From NCBI GenBank assembly GCA_016932375.1, contig JAFGDA010000114.1:1-28990 (forward strand): a stretch of 28,990 nt of DNA, in the 5' to 3' direction. This document shows positions 1 through 8,673 of the stretch, piece after piece (position 1 is the stretch's first letter; the number at the start of each line of letters is the position of its first letter). The notes beneath the pieces were generated by a model. The model saw only the letters and a list, made by a program, of their open reading frames with translations, had not been told where the DNA came from and did no database searches. The translations under genes and the position numbers were made by a program. The DNA is from Actinomycetota bacterium. Lineage in GTDB: Bacteria; Actinomycetota; Humimicrobiia; Humimicrobiales; Humimicrobiaceae.

Positions 1-464
1 AAAAAGTCGTAAACCATCTCTGCAGTAGCCGATTTATTACTATCAACCATGTTGATGTGACCAAAAAGGTTGTTGCTTCTGTGATGGTCTATATTTACAA
101 CTACCGATGCATTTTTTCTTACATAATCAAAGTCCAGGTTCATTCTTTCCTCGTCTGCACAATCAAGGCAAAAACAGGCGAATTTATTCCCATTAAATGC
201 GATATCACCAATATTCCTTTTTATATCATTAAAAAATGGAAGAAACTTATACTGATACGGCAAATCGCTGTTACAGATCATGAAAGATTTCCTGTTTATT
301 TTTTTTAAGAATACATGAAGCGCGCTAATTGAACCGAGCGCATCTCCATCAGGAAACACATGTGTTATTACCAGGAAATTTTTATTATCTTCTAATATGC
401 GGGCAATTTCACCGTAAATTTTTTTCTGGCCGGCTGCTTTAACTGTTGACTTTTTTTCTTTCAA
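1..464 (-). CDS. nrnA: DHH-family bifunctional oligoribonuclease / pAp phosphatase, N-terminal part (cut by window edge)
   Basis: Partial gene; its 3' end lies beyond base 1. Translating the minus strand gives the first DHH-family metal motif THVFPDGDALGS near residue 38, and the signature NIDHHRSNN near residue 125, followed by a STATAEM-like stretch (SATAEMVYDF). These Asp and His residues bind the catalytic Mn ions. In the family, NrnA degrades 2-5 nt RNAs and dephosphorylates pAp in the cytoplasm. It follows rbfA, as in many bacteria (rbfA-nrnA-truB order). The frame has no ATG before the first motif. A TTG at 464-462, overlapping the 3' end of rbfA by 26 nt, is the most likely start, but the GGA before it is unusually close, so the start is uncertain. 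The family call is firm; the exact substrate range is inferred. Confidence 0.85.
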   Translation of the reverse strand, partial: MKEKKSTVKAAGQKKIYGEIARILEDNKNFLVITHVFPDGDALGSISALHVFLKKINRKSFMICNSDLPYQYKFLPFFNDIKRNIGDIAFNGNKFACFCLDCADEERMNLDFDYVRKNASVVVNIDHHRSNNLFGHINMVDSNKSATAEMVYDF

Positions 465-789
465 TTTCCTTTAGGATGCTTTCTATCTTCATTCCCCTGT
501 CAATGGAGCTGTCGTAAACAAATTTAATTTCAGGAATACTCCTGAGCCTGAATTTTCCCACCAGGTTTTTTTTTATAAATCCGCCGCATGAGTTCAGCGC
601 ATTCATGCTTTTTTCCCTGTTTTCTGCTGTTCCCATTATGCTTATATAGATAGTGAACCATTTATAATCAGAGGATAATTCTACATCGGTTACAGTAAGA
701 AAACCTATCCTTGGATCCTTTACTTTGTTATTTATTATAAAACTGATTTCCCTTTTGAGATCAGCAGCTATTTTCCTGACCCTGTCCAA
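439..789 (-). CDS. rbfA: Ribosome-binding factor A
   Basis: RbfA binds the 30S subunit during late 16S rRNA maturation. The 116-residue product has the usual length and the family pattern: an N-terminal helix (RVRKIAADLKREISFII), then KVKDPRIGFLTVTDVELS, a KH-like fold containing the conserved DPRIG, and a C-terminal RSIPEIKFVYDSSIDRG segment. The start is TTG at 789-787. There is no in-frame ATG, an in-frame stop lies just upstream, and a GGA about 9 nt before the TTG can serve as a weak Shine-Dalgarno. It lies 21 bp after infB and its 3' end overlaps the next gene (nrnA), so it is very likely co-transcribed in the nusA-infB-rbfA operon. Confidence 0.93.
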   Translation of the reverse strand: MDRVRKIAADLKREISFIINNKVKDPRIGFLTVTDVELSSDYKWFTIYISIMGTAENREKSMNALNSCGGFIKKNLVGKFRLRSIPEIKFVYDSSIDRGMKIESILKEIERKKVNS

Positions 790-810
790 TTTGATTTTTC
801 CATATCAATA

Positions 811-3504
811 TTATTTTCTAATTTCAAAAAACTCCAGCATATCGCCCTGCCTGACATCCTGATAGTTTTCAAGCCTGACACCGCACTCATAACCTGCAGC
901 AACATTTTTTACATCTTCCTTGAATCTGTGAAGGCTGTCTACCTTCCCCTCATGAACTATTTCGCCATCCCTGATTAACCTTGCCATGTTGCCTCTCTCA
1001 ACCAAACCATTCAGTATATATGACCCTGCAACCAAACCTATCTTGCTTACCTTGAAAATTTCCCTTACTTCCGCCTTACCTTTTTCTATGATCTGGACTT
1101 CAGGTTCCAGGAGCCCTTCAAATGCAAGTTTTATATCATCTATAAGCTTATAAATAATATCATAAGTCCTTATCTCAACCTTCTCCTTCTTTGAAAGTAT
1201 CTCAGCATTCAATATTGGCTCAACTCCAAATCCTATGACAATGGCATTAGCTGCTGCTGCCAGCAGGATGTCACTTTCTGTAATGGCTCCAATTGCTTTG
1301 TGTATTATATTTATTTTAATCTTATCATGTTCAATTTTTTTAAGTGATTTTTCAACTGCATCAATTGAACCTTCAGATTCAGCTTTCAAAATTATTTTCA
1401 GTTTTTTTATTTCTTCTTCATGGGAAATGTCCACCAGGTTTTCAAGGGTGATCACTTTCCTGGATTCGGAAACCTGCATCATTTTCTTCGTATATTCCTT
1501 TTTGCTTAGCAATTCTTTTGCTGTCTTTTCATCCTTTACGATAAAAAGCTTGTCCCCTGCCTTCGGGACAGATGTAAAACCCGTGACTTCTATTGGCTGT
1601 GATAAAACACCTTCCTTGAGATTAATACTCCTGTAATCTTTAATTGTCCTTATCCTTCCATAAGAATCCCCTGTCACAAAAGAATCGCCTATTTTTATGC
1701 TGCCCCTTTTAACAATTACCGTGCCTATTGGACCCAGCCCTTTATCAAGTCTTGATTCTATAATAATCCCGATTCCTCCAGCACCCGGGTTTCCTTTTAT
1801 TTCATTCATATCTGCTACTAAAAGAATCATTTCAAGAAGTTCGTCAAGGTTTACATTATTTTTGGCAGATATTTCCACCACGACCGTATCTCCTCCCCAC
1901 TCCTCGGGAACAAGCCCATGTTCAGTAAGGCTCTTTTTTACTTTTTCAACATCTGCGTTTGGAAGGTCTATCTTGTTAATTGCCACTATTATTGGCACAC
2001 CTGCATCTTTTGCATGGTCTATGGCTTCTATCGATTGCGGCATTATTCCGTCATCTGCAGCAATTACAATTATCGCAATATCGGTTACCTGTGCACCCCT
2101 TGCCCTTATGGATGTAAATGCTTCATGGCCGGGGGTGTCTATAAAAGTTATATTTCTTCCATTATATTCTATTTGATAGGCACCTATGCGTTGTGTTATC
2201 CCCCCGGCTTCATCAACTGCAACTTTTGTTTTTCTTATGGAATCAAGAAGGGTGGTTTTACCATGATCTACATGGCCCATTATTGTTACAATAGGAGGCC
2301 GTAGCATAAGGTCTTCTTCTTTGTCCTGGTATACTTCCTCAAACTTTTCTTCAAATCCTATAATCCTGTACTTGAATTTGTATTCATTTGAAAGATACTC
2401 CAAAAGCTCTTTGCTGATGGCCTGGTTTATGGTATATGCTTCCCCAATACTGAAAAGAAAAGCAATGATTTCACTTGAAGATACATTAATTTTTTCCGAA
2501 ATCTGCTTGATTGTTATTCCTTCTGGAATTTCCAGTACTTTTTTAATTTCCGGTCTCTTTTTCTTTTCCTTTGAAGAAGTCTTCTCTTTGGATTTTAATA
2601 TGTCTTTAGACTTTAATCCACCTGCCCCTGTTTTTCTCTGGATGTATTTGGCTTTAAGGCGTCCCGTCTTCTCTTCCTTGTCAAGTTCCTTTGATAATAC
2701 GCTCTGTATCGAGATTTTTTTCTCTTCCTCCCAGCCCATTCTTTTTGGGTGCCCTTTTCTGCCTTTAAGGGAACCGTCTTCTCTTTCAAAAATAATCTCC
2801 GATACTTCTTCCTCTAATTCCTCCCTTTCCCTTGCTTCTATTTTCCGCTTTTTTTCCTTTACCACCACTCTTGCTGATTCTTTATCTTTTTCCTTTTTTT
2901 CAAGTTCCCTTGCCTTCTTTTCTTTTAATTCTGCTTCAGTAGTAATATCTTCTTCAGCCACTTTCAATATTTCCCTGGCCGGGGCAGTTTTATCATCCAT
3001 GGTTTTTTTAGCTGATGGTGCTGCACTTTCAACTACAGTTTTTTTGATAGTTCCCGCTTTCCCTTCTTTTTTCTGTCCTGCATCAGTAATCCCGGGTTCC
3101 TTTTTACTTTCCTTGAATTCTTTTATGCCTGTTGCTGCCTTGTTCTTTAAAGCTTCAGCTTCTTTCTTACTGGCTTCGGCTTCCCTTTTCCTGGCTTCCG
3201 CCTCTTTCTTTTTGGCCTCTGCTTCCTTTTTCCTGGCTTCCCTTGCTTTTTTTATTTCAGCTTCCTTCCTGGCTTCGGCCTCTTTTTTCGCTTTCTCTTC
3301 AGCTTCGGCTTTGGCTCTCTCTATTTCCGCAGCTTCATCCTTCTTTTTTTGCTCGAGACCTGCAAGGATCCTCTTTACATCCCTTGTATCCAGTATTGAA
3401 AGCGGGCTTTTTACCTGGATTCCAAGTTTCCTGCAGACAAATTTTAATTCCTTTATATCTAGTTTTTGTTCCTCTAATAGTTCAAAGACTTTTATATTTA
3501 CCAC
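811..3504 (-). CDS. infB: Translation initiation factor IF-2
   Basis: IF-2 is the GTPase that positions initiator fMet-tRNA on the 30S subunit and promotes subunit joining. The 897-residue protein has an IF2_N-like domain at about residues 3-50, a long charged Lys/Glu/Ala linker (about 50-320) with a heptad repeat, a second IF2_N domain (about 328-380), and the G domain with GHVDHGKT (410-417), GGITQ, DTPGH (456-460), NKID (510-513) and SAK (546-548). C-terminal beta-barrel and tRNA-binding domains follow. The length is typical of long IF-2 forms. The start is GTG at 3504, but the AAGGG before it is only about 2 nt away, so the exact start is uncertain. The stop of nusA lies 27 bp upstream. 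No ylxR or ylxQ gene lies between nusA and infB, unlike in many Gram-positive bacteria. Confidence 0.97.
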   Translation of the reverse strand: MVNIKVFELLEEQKLDIKELKFVCRKLGIQVKSPLSILDTRDVKRILAGLEQKKKDEAAEIERAKAEAEEKAKKEAEARKEAEIKKAREARKKEAEAKKKEAEARKREAEASKKEAEALKNKAATGIKEFKESKKEPGITDAGQKKEGKAGTIKKTVVESAAPSAKKTMDDKTAPAREILKVAEEDITTEAELKEKKARELEKKEKDKESARVVVKEKKRKIEAREREELEEEVSEIIFEREDGSLKGRKGHPKRMGWEEEKKISIQSVLSKELDKEEKTGRLKAKYIQRKTGAGGLKSKDILKSKEKTSSKEKKKRPEIKKVLEIPEGITIKQISEKINVSSSEIIAFLFSIGEAYTINQAISKELLEYLSNEYKFKYRIIGFEEKFEEVYQDKEEDLMLRPPIVTIMGHVDHGKTTLLDSIRKTKVAVDEAGGITQRIGAYQIEYNGRNITFIDTPGHEAFTSIRARGAQVTDIAIIVIAADDGIMPQSIEAIDHAKDAGVPIIVAINKIDLPNADVEKVKKSLTEHGLVPEEWGGDTVVVEISAKNNVNLDELLEMILLVADMNEIKGNPGAGGIGIIIESRLDKGLGPIGTVIVKRGSIKIGDSFVTGDSYGRIRTIKDYRSINLKEGVLSQPIEVTGFTSVPKAGDKLFIVKDEKTAKELLSKKEYTKKMMQVSESRKVITLENLVDISHEEEIKKLKIILKAESEGSIDAVEKSLKKIEHDKIKINIIHKAIGAITESDILLAAAANAIVIGFGVEPILNAEILSKKEKVEIRTYDIIYKLIDDIKLAFEGLLEPEVQIIEKGKAEVREIFKVSKIGLVAGSYILNGLVERGNMARLIRDGEIVHEGKVDSLHRFKEDVKNVAAGYECGVRLENYQDVRQGDMLEFFEIRK
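3133..3237 (-). repeat. Tandem 21-bp coding repeat in the IF-2 linker
   Basis: Residues 90-124 of IF-2 are five consecutive seven-residue units on the pattern A-x-K-K-E-A-E (ARKKEAE, AKKKEAE, ARKREAE, ASKKEAE, then a degenerate ALKNKAA). In DNA these are diverged 21-bp units. They should form a single very long charged alpha helix between the N-terminal domain and the rest of IF-2. Such linkers vary greatly between species. The repeat keeps frame, so copy-number change would only alter linker length. Confidence 0.75.
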
Positions 3505-3531
3505 TTCCCTTGTAAAAGCTGGAATTATAGA

Positions 3532-4590
3532 TCAGTTTTTAACCTCTTCGTTTTCTTCCCCCTGATCCATCATCCTCTTTTTCCGCGCTTCATCCAGCTC
3601 TTCTTCAAACTGTTTTTCGTTCTTAATATCTATTTTCCAGCCTGTCAGTTTTGCTGCAAGCCTTGCATTCTGCCCTTCCCTGCCAATAGCAAGTGATAAC
3701 TGGTCATTTGATACGACTATCAATGCAAATTTGTTTCCTTCATCGGTCAGGACTTTTACAACCCTTGCAGGGCTTAATGCGTTTTTAATAAATGTAACAA
3801 TATCTTCACTGTAATCCACTATATCTATTTTTTCACCACCCAGTTCATCAACCACCATTCTTACTCTCGAACCTTTTGGACCGACGCAGGCACCGACCGG
3901 GTCTACGTTCTTTTCGTTTGAAGTTACTGCTATCTTGGTCCTGTATCCAGCCTCCCTTGCTATATTCTTGATTTCAACAACATTCTCACTTATTTCGGGA
4001 ACCTCAAGCTCAAACAGCCTTCTTATCAAACCTGTATGGGACCTGGATACAATTACCTGTGGCCCCTTGGTGGTTTTCCTCACCTCTGAAATATAACACT
4101 TTATCCTCTCGCCATGTTTATACCTTTCCCTTGGGACCTGCTCATATGGAGGAAGCAGCGCCTCTACCTTGCCAAGATCCACAAGGGTGAACCTTGCATC
4201 GCTCTGCTGGATTATCCCGGTTACAAGTTCCCCGACGCGGTCCTTATAATCTTCATACATTATTTCGCGCTCCGCTTCCTTCATTCTCTGCCTTATCACC
4301 TGCTTTGCTGTCTGCGCTGCAATTCTCCCAAAATTATCGGGTGTAACTTCAATTTCTTTCCTCTCTGCATCTTCTTCTGTGCTTTCTTCATCCCCATCTT
4401 CTTCAAGAATCCTGAATACTTTAATTTCGCCAGTCTTTGTGTTTATGTCAATCCTGCAATCATAATCAACCTGGTAATTTTTCTTGTAGGCTGAAGCGAG
4501 GGCGACCTTTAAAGCGTCCAGTATGGTATCCATTTTTATACCTTTTTCTTTTTCAAGTTCAACAAGAGCTGCAATTAATTGTTTATTCAA
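3532..4590 (-). CDS. nusA: Transcription termination/antitermination factor NusA
   Basis: NusA binds RNA polymerase and controls pausing, intrinsic termination and antitermination. The product (352 residues from this start) has the N-terminal polymerase-binding domain, an S1 domain (about residues 130-200, GELVTGIIQQ...), and KH1/KH2 domains (VGACVGPKGSRVRMVVDEL; LAIGREGQNARLAAKLTGWKI). A short acidic tail follows, and there are no C-terminal acidic repeats of the gammaproteobacterial kind. I chose TTG at 4590 over the upstream GTG (4599) and ATG (4596) for two reasons. AGGTGAT at 4601-4595 matches the canonical anti-SD complement at the right spacing only for this TTG. The resulting N-terminus (xNKQLIAALVELEKEKG) also aligns end to end with known NusA proteins such as that of Bacillus. 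rimP, normally just upstream, is absent; recD2 is there instead. Confidence 0.96.
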   Translation of the reverse strand: MNKQLIAALVELEKEKGIKMDTILDALKVALASAYKKNYQVDYDCRIDINTKTGEIKVFRILEEDGDEESTEEDAERKEIEVTPDNFGRIAAQTAKQVIRQRMKEAEREIMYEDYKDRVGELVTGIIQQSDARFTLVDLGKVEALLPPYEQVPRERYKHGERIKCYISEVRKTTKGPQVIVSRSHTGLIRRLFELEVPEISENVVEIKNIAREAGYRTKIAVTSNEKNVDPVGACVGPKGSRVRMVVDELGGEKIDIVDYSEDIVTFIKNALSPARVVKVLTDEGNKFALIVVSNDQLSLAIGREGQNARLAAKLTGWKIDIKNEKQFEEELDEARKKRMMDQGEENEEVKN

Positions 4591-4594
4591 GCCC

Positions 4595-4601
4595 ATCACC
4601 T
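4595..4601 (-). promoter_or_regulatory. Ribosome binding site deciding the nusA start
   Basis: The minus strand reads AGGTGAT, a seven-base match to the part of the Shine-Dalgarno consensus complementary to the 16S rRNA 3' end (GGAGGTGATC). It overlaps the GTG and ATG codons at 4599-4594, which therefore cannot use it, and sits at standard distance from TTG 4590. Confidence 0.65.
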
Positions 4602-4623
4602 ACAATTTAATAAATTTTAAATT

Positions 4624-4651
4624 AAAAAATAGTGGGAAGGCCCACTATTTT
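4624..4651 (-). terminator. Intrinsic terminator in the nusA leader (also after recD2)
   Basis: On the minus strand an 11-bp perfect stem (AAAATAGTGGG / CCCACTATTTT) closes a four-base loop (CCTT) and ends in a run of six T. This is a textbook Rho-independent terminator. It lies 118 bp past the recD2 stop and only about 34 bp before the nusA start codon. A good promoter lies between recD2 and the hairpin, so the hairpin can act both as the end of the upstream operon and as an attenuator in the nusA leader. Confidence 0.88.
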
Positions 4652-4680
4652 CAAAACTGCAATCTTAAAATTTCGTTATG

Positions 4681-4708
4681 AGTATAACATAAAACATAAA
4701 AAATTCAA
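4681..4708 (-). promoter_or_regulatory. Sigma-A-type promoter of the nusA-infB-rbfA operon
   Basis: On the minus strand: -35 TTGAAT (4708-4703), 16-bp spacer, -10 TATACT (4686-4681), with an extended -10 TG one base before it (TGTTATACT). Transcription should begin near 4674, giving a leader of about 85 nt that contains the terminator hairpin at 4651-4624 and then the nusA ribosome binding site. Confidence 0.7.
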
Positions 4709-4768
4709 TTGTGCTGGGTATTTATGTTATCTGATATTCCTGGATGTTTCAAAAAAGACATCAAACTT

Positions 4769-6937
4769 TTAATAATTCTTAAGCATTTCCTTAAGGCCCG
4801 TGTACCTGTTCTCTGTCATATTCCTGTTTACGGCAATCCCTATCGCTTTTTTGCTACCAACCAGGACAGCCAGCTCGCGTGCCCTTGTAAGAGCGGTGTA
4901 AAGCAGGTTCCTCTGTAGAAGCAGGTAATGGGATGTTAACAGGGGGACTATTACGCACCTGAATTCTGAACCCTGTGCCTTATGGATGGATATTGCATAG
5001 GAGAGGTTTAACTCATCAAGCTCATAATAACCATAACTTACAATTCTTCCGTCAAAATCTACATATATTTCCTTAAGCTCGGGTTCTATGTCTTTTATGA
5101 AACCTATATCACCATTAAAGATATCTTTTTCATAGTTGTTTCTTAACTGGATTACCCTGTCATTAACCTTTAAATTTATTGAACCCCTTGGAATGCCCTT
5201 ATTTGCGGGGTTAATCATATCCTGTATTTTTTCATTAAGGCTATCCACCCCGCATATCCCTTTATTGGTGGGAACAAGGACCTGTATATCCTTCAGGGGA
5301 TCAAATCCAAACTTTTTTGGTATCTTTTCGTTTACCAGGTAGAGTATTATATTTACCGCACTACCAGGGTCATTTTTTTCAATAAAAAAGAAATCATGTT
5401 CATCATTTTTCCCAATGGCTGGATAAATCCCATCCCTTACTTTATGGGCATTCCTGATTATCATGCTCTGGCCTTCCTGGCGGTATATATTTTTTAATTC
5501 TACTACCGGGATAATCCCTGAATTGATTATATCCTTCAGGACATTTCCAGGCCCTACGGAAGGAAGCTGGTCAATATCTCCTACAAGTACAAGCTTTGTA
5601 TCACACTTTAATGCTTTCAGCAGGTTCTTTATTAATCTTATATCAAGCATGGATGCTTCATCTATTATTATTACACTGGCATCCAGCATGTTTTCTTCGT
5701 TTTTCATGAATTTATTAAGTTTGGGGTTATAGGAAAGAAGCCTGTGAATCGTCTTTGCCTCCCTGCCCGTGATCTCGGTTATTCTTTTGGATGCCCTGCC
5801 CGTTGGTGCACCAAGCAATACTTTTTTATTTTCCCTCTCGAATAAATTGATAATAAAATTGAGTATGGTGCTCTTTCCTGTTCCGGGACTTCCGGTTATT
5901 ACCAGGATCTTTTCGGTCAAAGCTTTAACTACAGCTTCAATCTGCAGATCATCAAGCATCATGCTGCCGGTTTCTGACATCTTCTTTATAATGTCTTTGT
6001 ATGCCTCTTTTTTATTCCTGAGTGCATTTATGTCATCTCCACTTTCCAGCATATCAAGTATTTTTCCACAGCAGTATTTCTCGGCTGCATAAAGGCTTTT
6101 ATGATATACTTTTTTAAAATCATCCTCTACTATTATTATTTTTTCTTCTTTTTCCAGTTCGCCAAGAGCTGAATTTATCAGTGAAAGATCCGACTCAAGA
6201 AACCCTGAAGATACTTCAAGAAGTTTTTCATAAGGCAGATAGCAATGCCCTTCTTCCTCGGCTTTTTTAAGAAGGTATATTATTCCAGACTGTATCCTGA
6301 AAAGGGAATCCTTACTGATACCTGCATTAATAGCGATCCTGTCAGCCATCTTAAATCCTATGCCAAAAACATCCTCGGCCAGCCTGTAAGGATTAAGCTT
6401 GATAACATTGATGGCATTGTCACCATAATTATTATAGATTTTTACTGCATATGCAGGTGATATGCCACATGATTGCAGGAACATCATGACTTCCCTGATT
6501 TTTTTGTATTTGTTCCATGAGTCTATGACAAGAGCAATCCTCTTTTTCCCAATACCTTCTATACGGCTCAGTTTTCCAGGTTCTTCATCCATCACCCTGA
6601 GAGTATCCAGCCCGAAACATGATACGATTTTTGCAGCCGTTACGGGTCCTATCCCTTTGATCAGTCCCGAACTTAGATAGTTTTCAATACCGGAAAGTGA
6701 CGAAGGTGCATAGGTTTTAACTCTTTCTATTTCAAATTGCCTGCCGTAATTTTTATTGAATACCCATCTGCCGGTTACTTCCAGCCTTTCTCCGCACTGG
6801 AGCTCAAAAACATTGCCTACTATTGTAACCTGGTCATTATTTTTTAGCCTCAGTCTTCCTACAATATAACCGGAATCAGGATTTTTAAATAAAATCTTTT
6901 CCAAGGTACCGGATATGCTGTTTGATTTTTCATCCAT
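4769..6937 (-). CDS. recD2: RecD2-type 5'-3' superfamily 1B DNA helicase
   Basis: RecD2 is an ATP-dependent DNA helicase of bacteria, usually acting without RecB and RecC, in repair and replication-fork maintenance. The 722-residue protein has the long N-terminal region that marks RecD2: an OB-like start, then three helix-hairpin-helix motifs (IKGIGPVTAAKIV near 93, IEGIGKK near 126, VFGIGFKMADRIA near 190). The helicase core follows: a Q-motif-like LDDLQIEAV (328-336), Walker A GSPGTGKST (349-357), Walker B IIDEASMLD, motif III GDIDQLPSVGPG, an SH3-like DRVIQLRNNY, motif V SIHKAQGSEF and motif VI YTALTRAR. The start ATG at 6937 lies 9 bp after the proS stop, with no clear Shine-Dalgarno. The position between proS and nusA, where rimP often lies, is unusual. 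Confidence 0.95.
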   Translation of the reverse strand: MDEKSNSISGTLEKILFKNPDSGYIVGRLRLKNNDQVTIVGNVFELQCGERLEVTGRWVFNKNYGRQFEIERVKTYAPSSLSGIENYLSSGLIKGIGPVTAAKIVSCFGLDTLRVMDEEPGKLSRIEGIGKKRIALVIDSWNKYKKIREVMMFLQSCGISPAYAVKIYNNYGDNAINVIKLNPYRLAEDVFGIGFKMADRIAINAGISKDSLFRIQSGIIYLLKKAEEEGHCYLPYEKLLEVSSGFLESDLSLINSALGELEKEEKIIIVEDDFKKVYHKSLYAAEKYCCGKILDMLESGDDINALRNKKEAYKDIIKKMSETGSMMLDDLQIEAVVKALTEKILVITGSPGTGKSTILNFIINLFERENKKVLLGAPTGRASKRITEITGREAKTIHRLLSYNPKLNKFMKNEENMLDASVIIIDEASMLDIRLIKNLLKALKCDTKLVLVGDIDQLPSVGPGNVLKDIINSGIIPVVELKNIYRQEGQSMIIRNAHKVRDGIYPAIGKNDEHDFFFIEKNDPGSAVNIILYLVNEKIPKKFGFDPLKDIQVLVPTNKGICGVDSLNEKIQDMINPANKGIPRGSINLKVNDRVIQLRNNYEKDIFNGDIGFIKDIEPELKEIYVDFDGRIVSYGYYELDELNLSYAISIHKAQGSEFRCVIVPLLTSHYLLLQRNLLYTALTRARELAVLVGSKKAIGIAVNRNMTENRYTGLKEMLKNY

Positions 6938-6946
6938 CGGAAGATT

Positions 6947-8659
6947 TCAGATATTATTTCTGGATTTAAATTCTTTTATAAAACCGTTAATTGAATCAAC
7001 CGGTAATTCTGTTTTTGCCCTGTCCATCCTGGTCTCCACATCAATGACTTTTTTATCTATATATTTTTTACCGATGATAAACCTGACCGGTATTCCTATA
7101 AGGTCGGAATCCTTGAACTTTATTCCTGCACTCAGGTCGCGGTCGTCATAAAGTACTTCCACCCCCATTTTAAGGAGTTTAGAATATATATCTTCTGCTG
7201 CTTCGGAAAGATTGGGGTCTTTTGCAGTTGTTGTAATTATGTTTATATGATATGGCGCCACGGATACAGGCCAGGCTATTCCCTTATCATCATGATTCTG
7301 TTCTACAATCGCAGAGAGCATTCTTGTTACCCCTATTCCGTAGCAACCCATTACAAAGGGCCTGAGCTTGCCATCCTTATCCAGGAACCTGGCCCCAAAC
7401 TTTTCGCTGTATTTGGTCCCAAGTTTAAAGATATGGCCTATTTCTATTCCCTTTTCAAACTTCAGCTTCGCCCCGCATTCAATGCAGTTATCTCCATCAC
7501 AAGCATAGGAAAAATTACCCCATTGCCTTACCTTAAAATCCCTCCCGGTATTCACATTTATAAGATGCATATCCTCCCGGTTGGCTCCCGTCACAAAATT
7601 CTTCATATCACTTACTGAATGGTCTGCATATATCTCAATATCCTTTTCCAAGCCCACAGGACCGAGGAAACCAGCCTTAAGGTTTCTACCCGGTTCTTCA
7701 TCCCTGGATAGTTCAAGGTTTTTGCCTAAGGATTTTCCTGCTTTGGTAATATTTAATTCCCTGTCACCACTCATGATAAAGGCATATATTTTTTTCCTGT
7801 TATCCATTACTAAAATTGTCTTTAAGGTTTGCCCTTTCCCTGTATTTAAAAACTTTGACAGGCTATCGATGTCCCTTATGCCCGGGGTTGATACTTCTTT
7901 TATTTCTTTAAGTTCAGTATTTTCCTTATTTTTTTTCGCACAGGCAAAATCAGCCATTTCCATATTTGCCGAATAACCGCATTCCGGGCAATACACCAGC
8001 CTTTCTTCTCCATCACCTGCAAGTACTATAAATTCATGGGAAACATTTCCCCCAATAAGGCCGGTTTCCGCATTAACCACCTTATAGGAAAGACCGATTC
8101 TTTCCATTATTTTTATATATGCTGAATACATTTTATTATATACAAGATCAAGGTCCTGCACATTCGAACAGAAGCTGTAGGCATCTTTCATTATAAATTC
8201 CCTTGCCCTCAGCAGCCCGTAGCGGGGCCTTATTTCATCCCTGAATTTTACCTGTATCTGGTATAAATTTAATGGAAGTTCCTTATATGACTTTATATCC
8301 AGGTGTGCCATATATGTGATAAGCTCCTCGTGGGTTGGGCCAAGGCAGAAATCACGGTCATTCCTATCCCTTAACCTGAACATATCAGGTCCGTATTCAT
8401 CCCATCTTCCGGACTTCTTCCATAATTCAGAAGGCTGGATCACCGGCAGGATTACCTCAATACCCCCGGCATTGTTCATTTCCTCCCTTATTATGCGTTC
8501 AATTTTTTTTAGCACCCTTAACCCGAGAGGTAAAAATGAATATATACCTGAAGCAATCTTTCTAATCAGGCCTGCTCTAAGAGTAAGCGCATGACTTGGT
8601 ATTTCTGCTTCACCAGGGTCTTCTTTAAGAGTAGGTATAAACATCATGGAATACTTCAA
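6947..8659 (-). CDS. proS: Prolyl-tRNA synthetase, bacterial type
   Basis: ProRS charges tRNA-Pro in the cytoplasm. The 570-residue length is typical of the bacterial form with an inserted editing domain. Visible are the N-terminal PTLKEDPGEAEIPSHALTLRAG, motif 2 (FRDEIRPRYGLLRAREFIMKD), the editing insertion between motifs 2 and 3 (about residues 225-400), motif 3 (GCYGIGVTRMLSAIVEQ), and the C-terminal anticodon-binding domain (WPVSVAPYHINII to the end). The start TTG at 8659 is supported by AGGAG five bases upstream and by agreement with the usual N-terminus (M-x-Y-S-x-x-FIPTLKE). It follows ispG by 14 bp, so there is no room for a T-box leader; it is read as part of the operon. Confidence 0.97.
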   Translation of the reverse strand: MKYSMMFIPTLKEDPGEAEIPSHALTLRAGLIRKIASGIYSFLPLGLRVLKKIERIIREEMNNAGGIEVILPVIQPSELWKKSGRWDEYGPDMFRLRDRNDRDFCLGPTHEELITYMAHLDIKSYKELPLNLYQIQVKFRDEIRPRYGLLRAREFIMKDAYSFCSNVQDLDLVYNKMYSAYIKIMERIGLSYKVVNAETGLIGGNVSHEFIVLAGDGEERLVYCPECGYSANMEMADFACAKKNKENTELKEIKEVSTPGIRDIDSLSKFLNTGKGQTLKTILVMDNRKKIYAFIMSGDRELNITKAGKSLGKNLELSRDEEPGRNLKAGFLGPVGLEKDIEIYADHSVSDMKNFVTGANREDMHLINVNTGRDFKVRQWGNFSYACDGDNCIECGAKLKFEKGIEIGHIFKLGTKYSEKFGARFLDKDGKLRPFVMGCYGIGVTRMLSAIVEQNHDDKGIAWPVSVAPYHINIITTTAKDPNLSEAAEDIYSKLLKMGVEVLYDDRDLSAGIKFKDSDLIGIPVRFIIGKKYIDKKVIDVETRMDRAKTELPVDSINGFIKEFKSRNNI

Positions 8660-8673
8660 ATTTTCTCCTTATG

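Noticed and set aside
2321..3565. Long plus-strand open frame (about 400 codons) opposite infB
   Set aside because: It lies entirely antisense to the IF-2 linker. Its Ser/Phe/Leu-rich low-complexity product is what the complement of Lys/Glu/Ala codons yields, and no family motif is present.
8660..8673. T-box or other leader for proS
   Set aside because: Only 14 bp separate ispG and proS, so there is no room for a tRNA-sensing leader.
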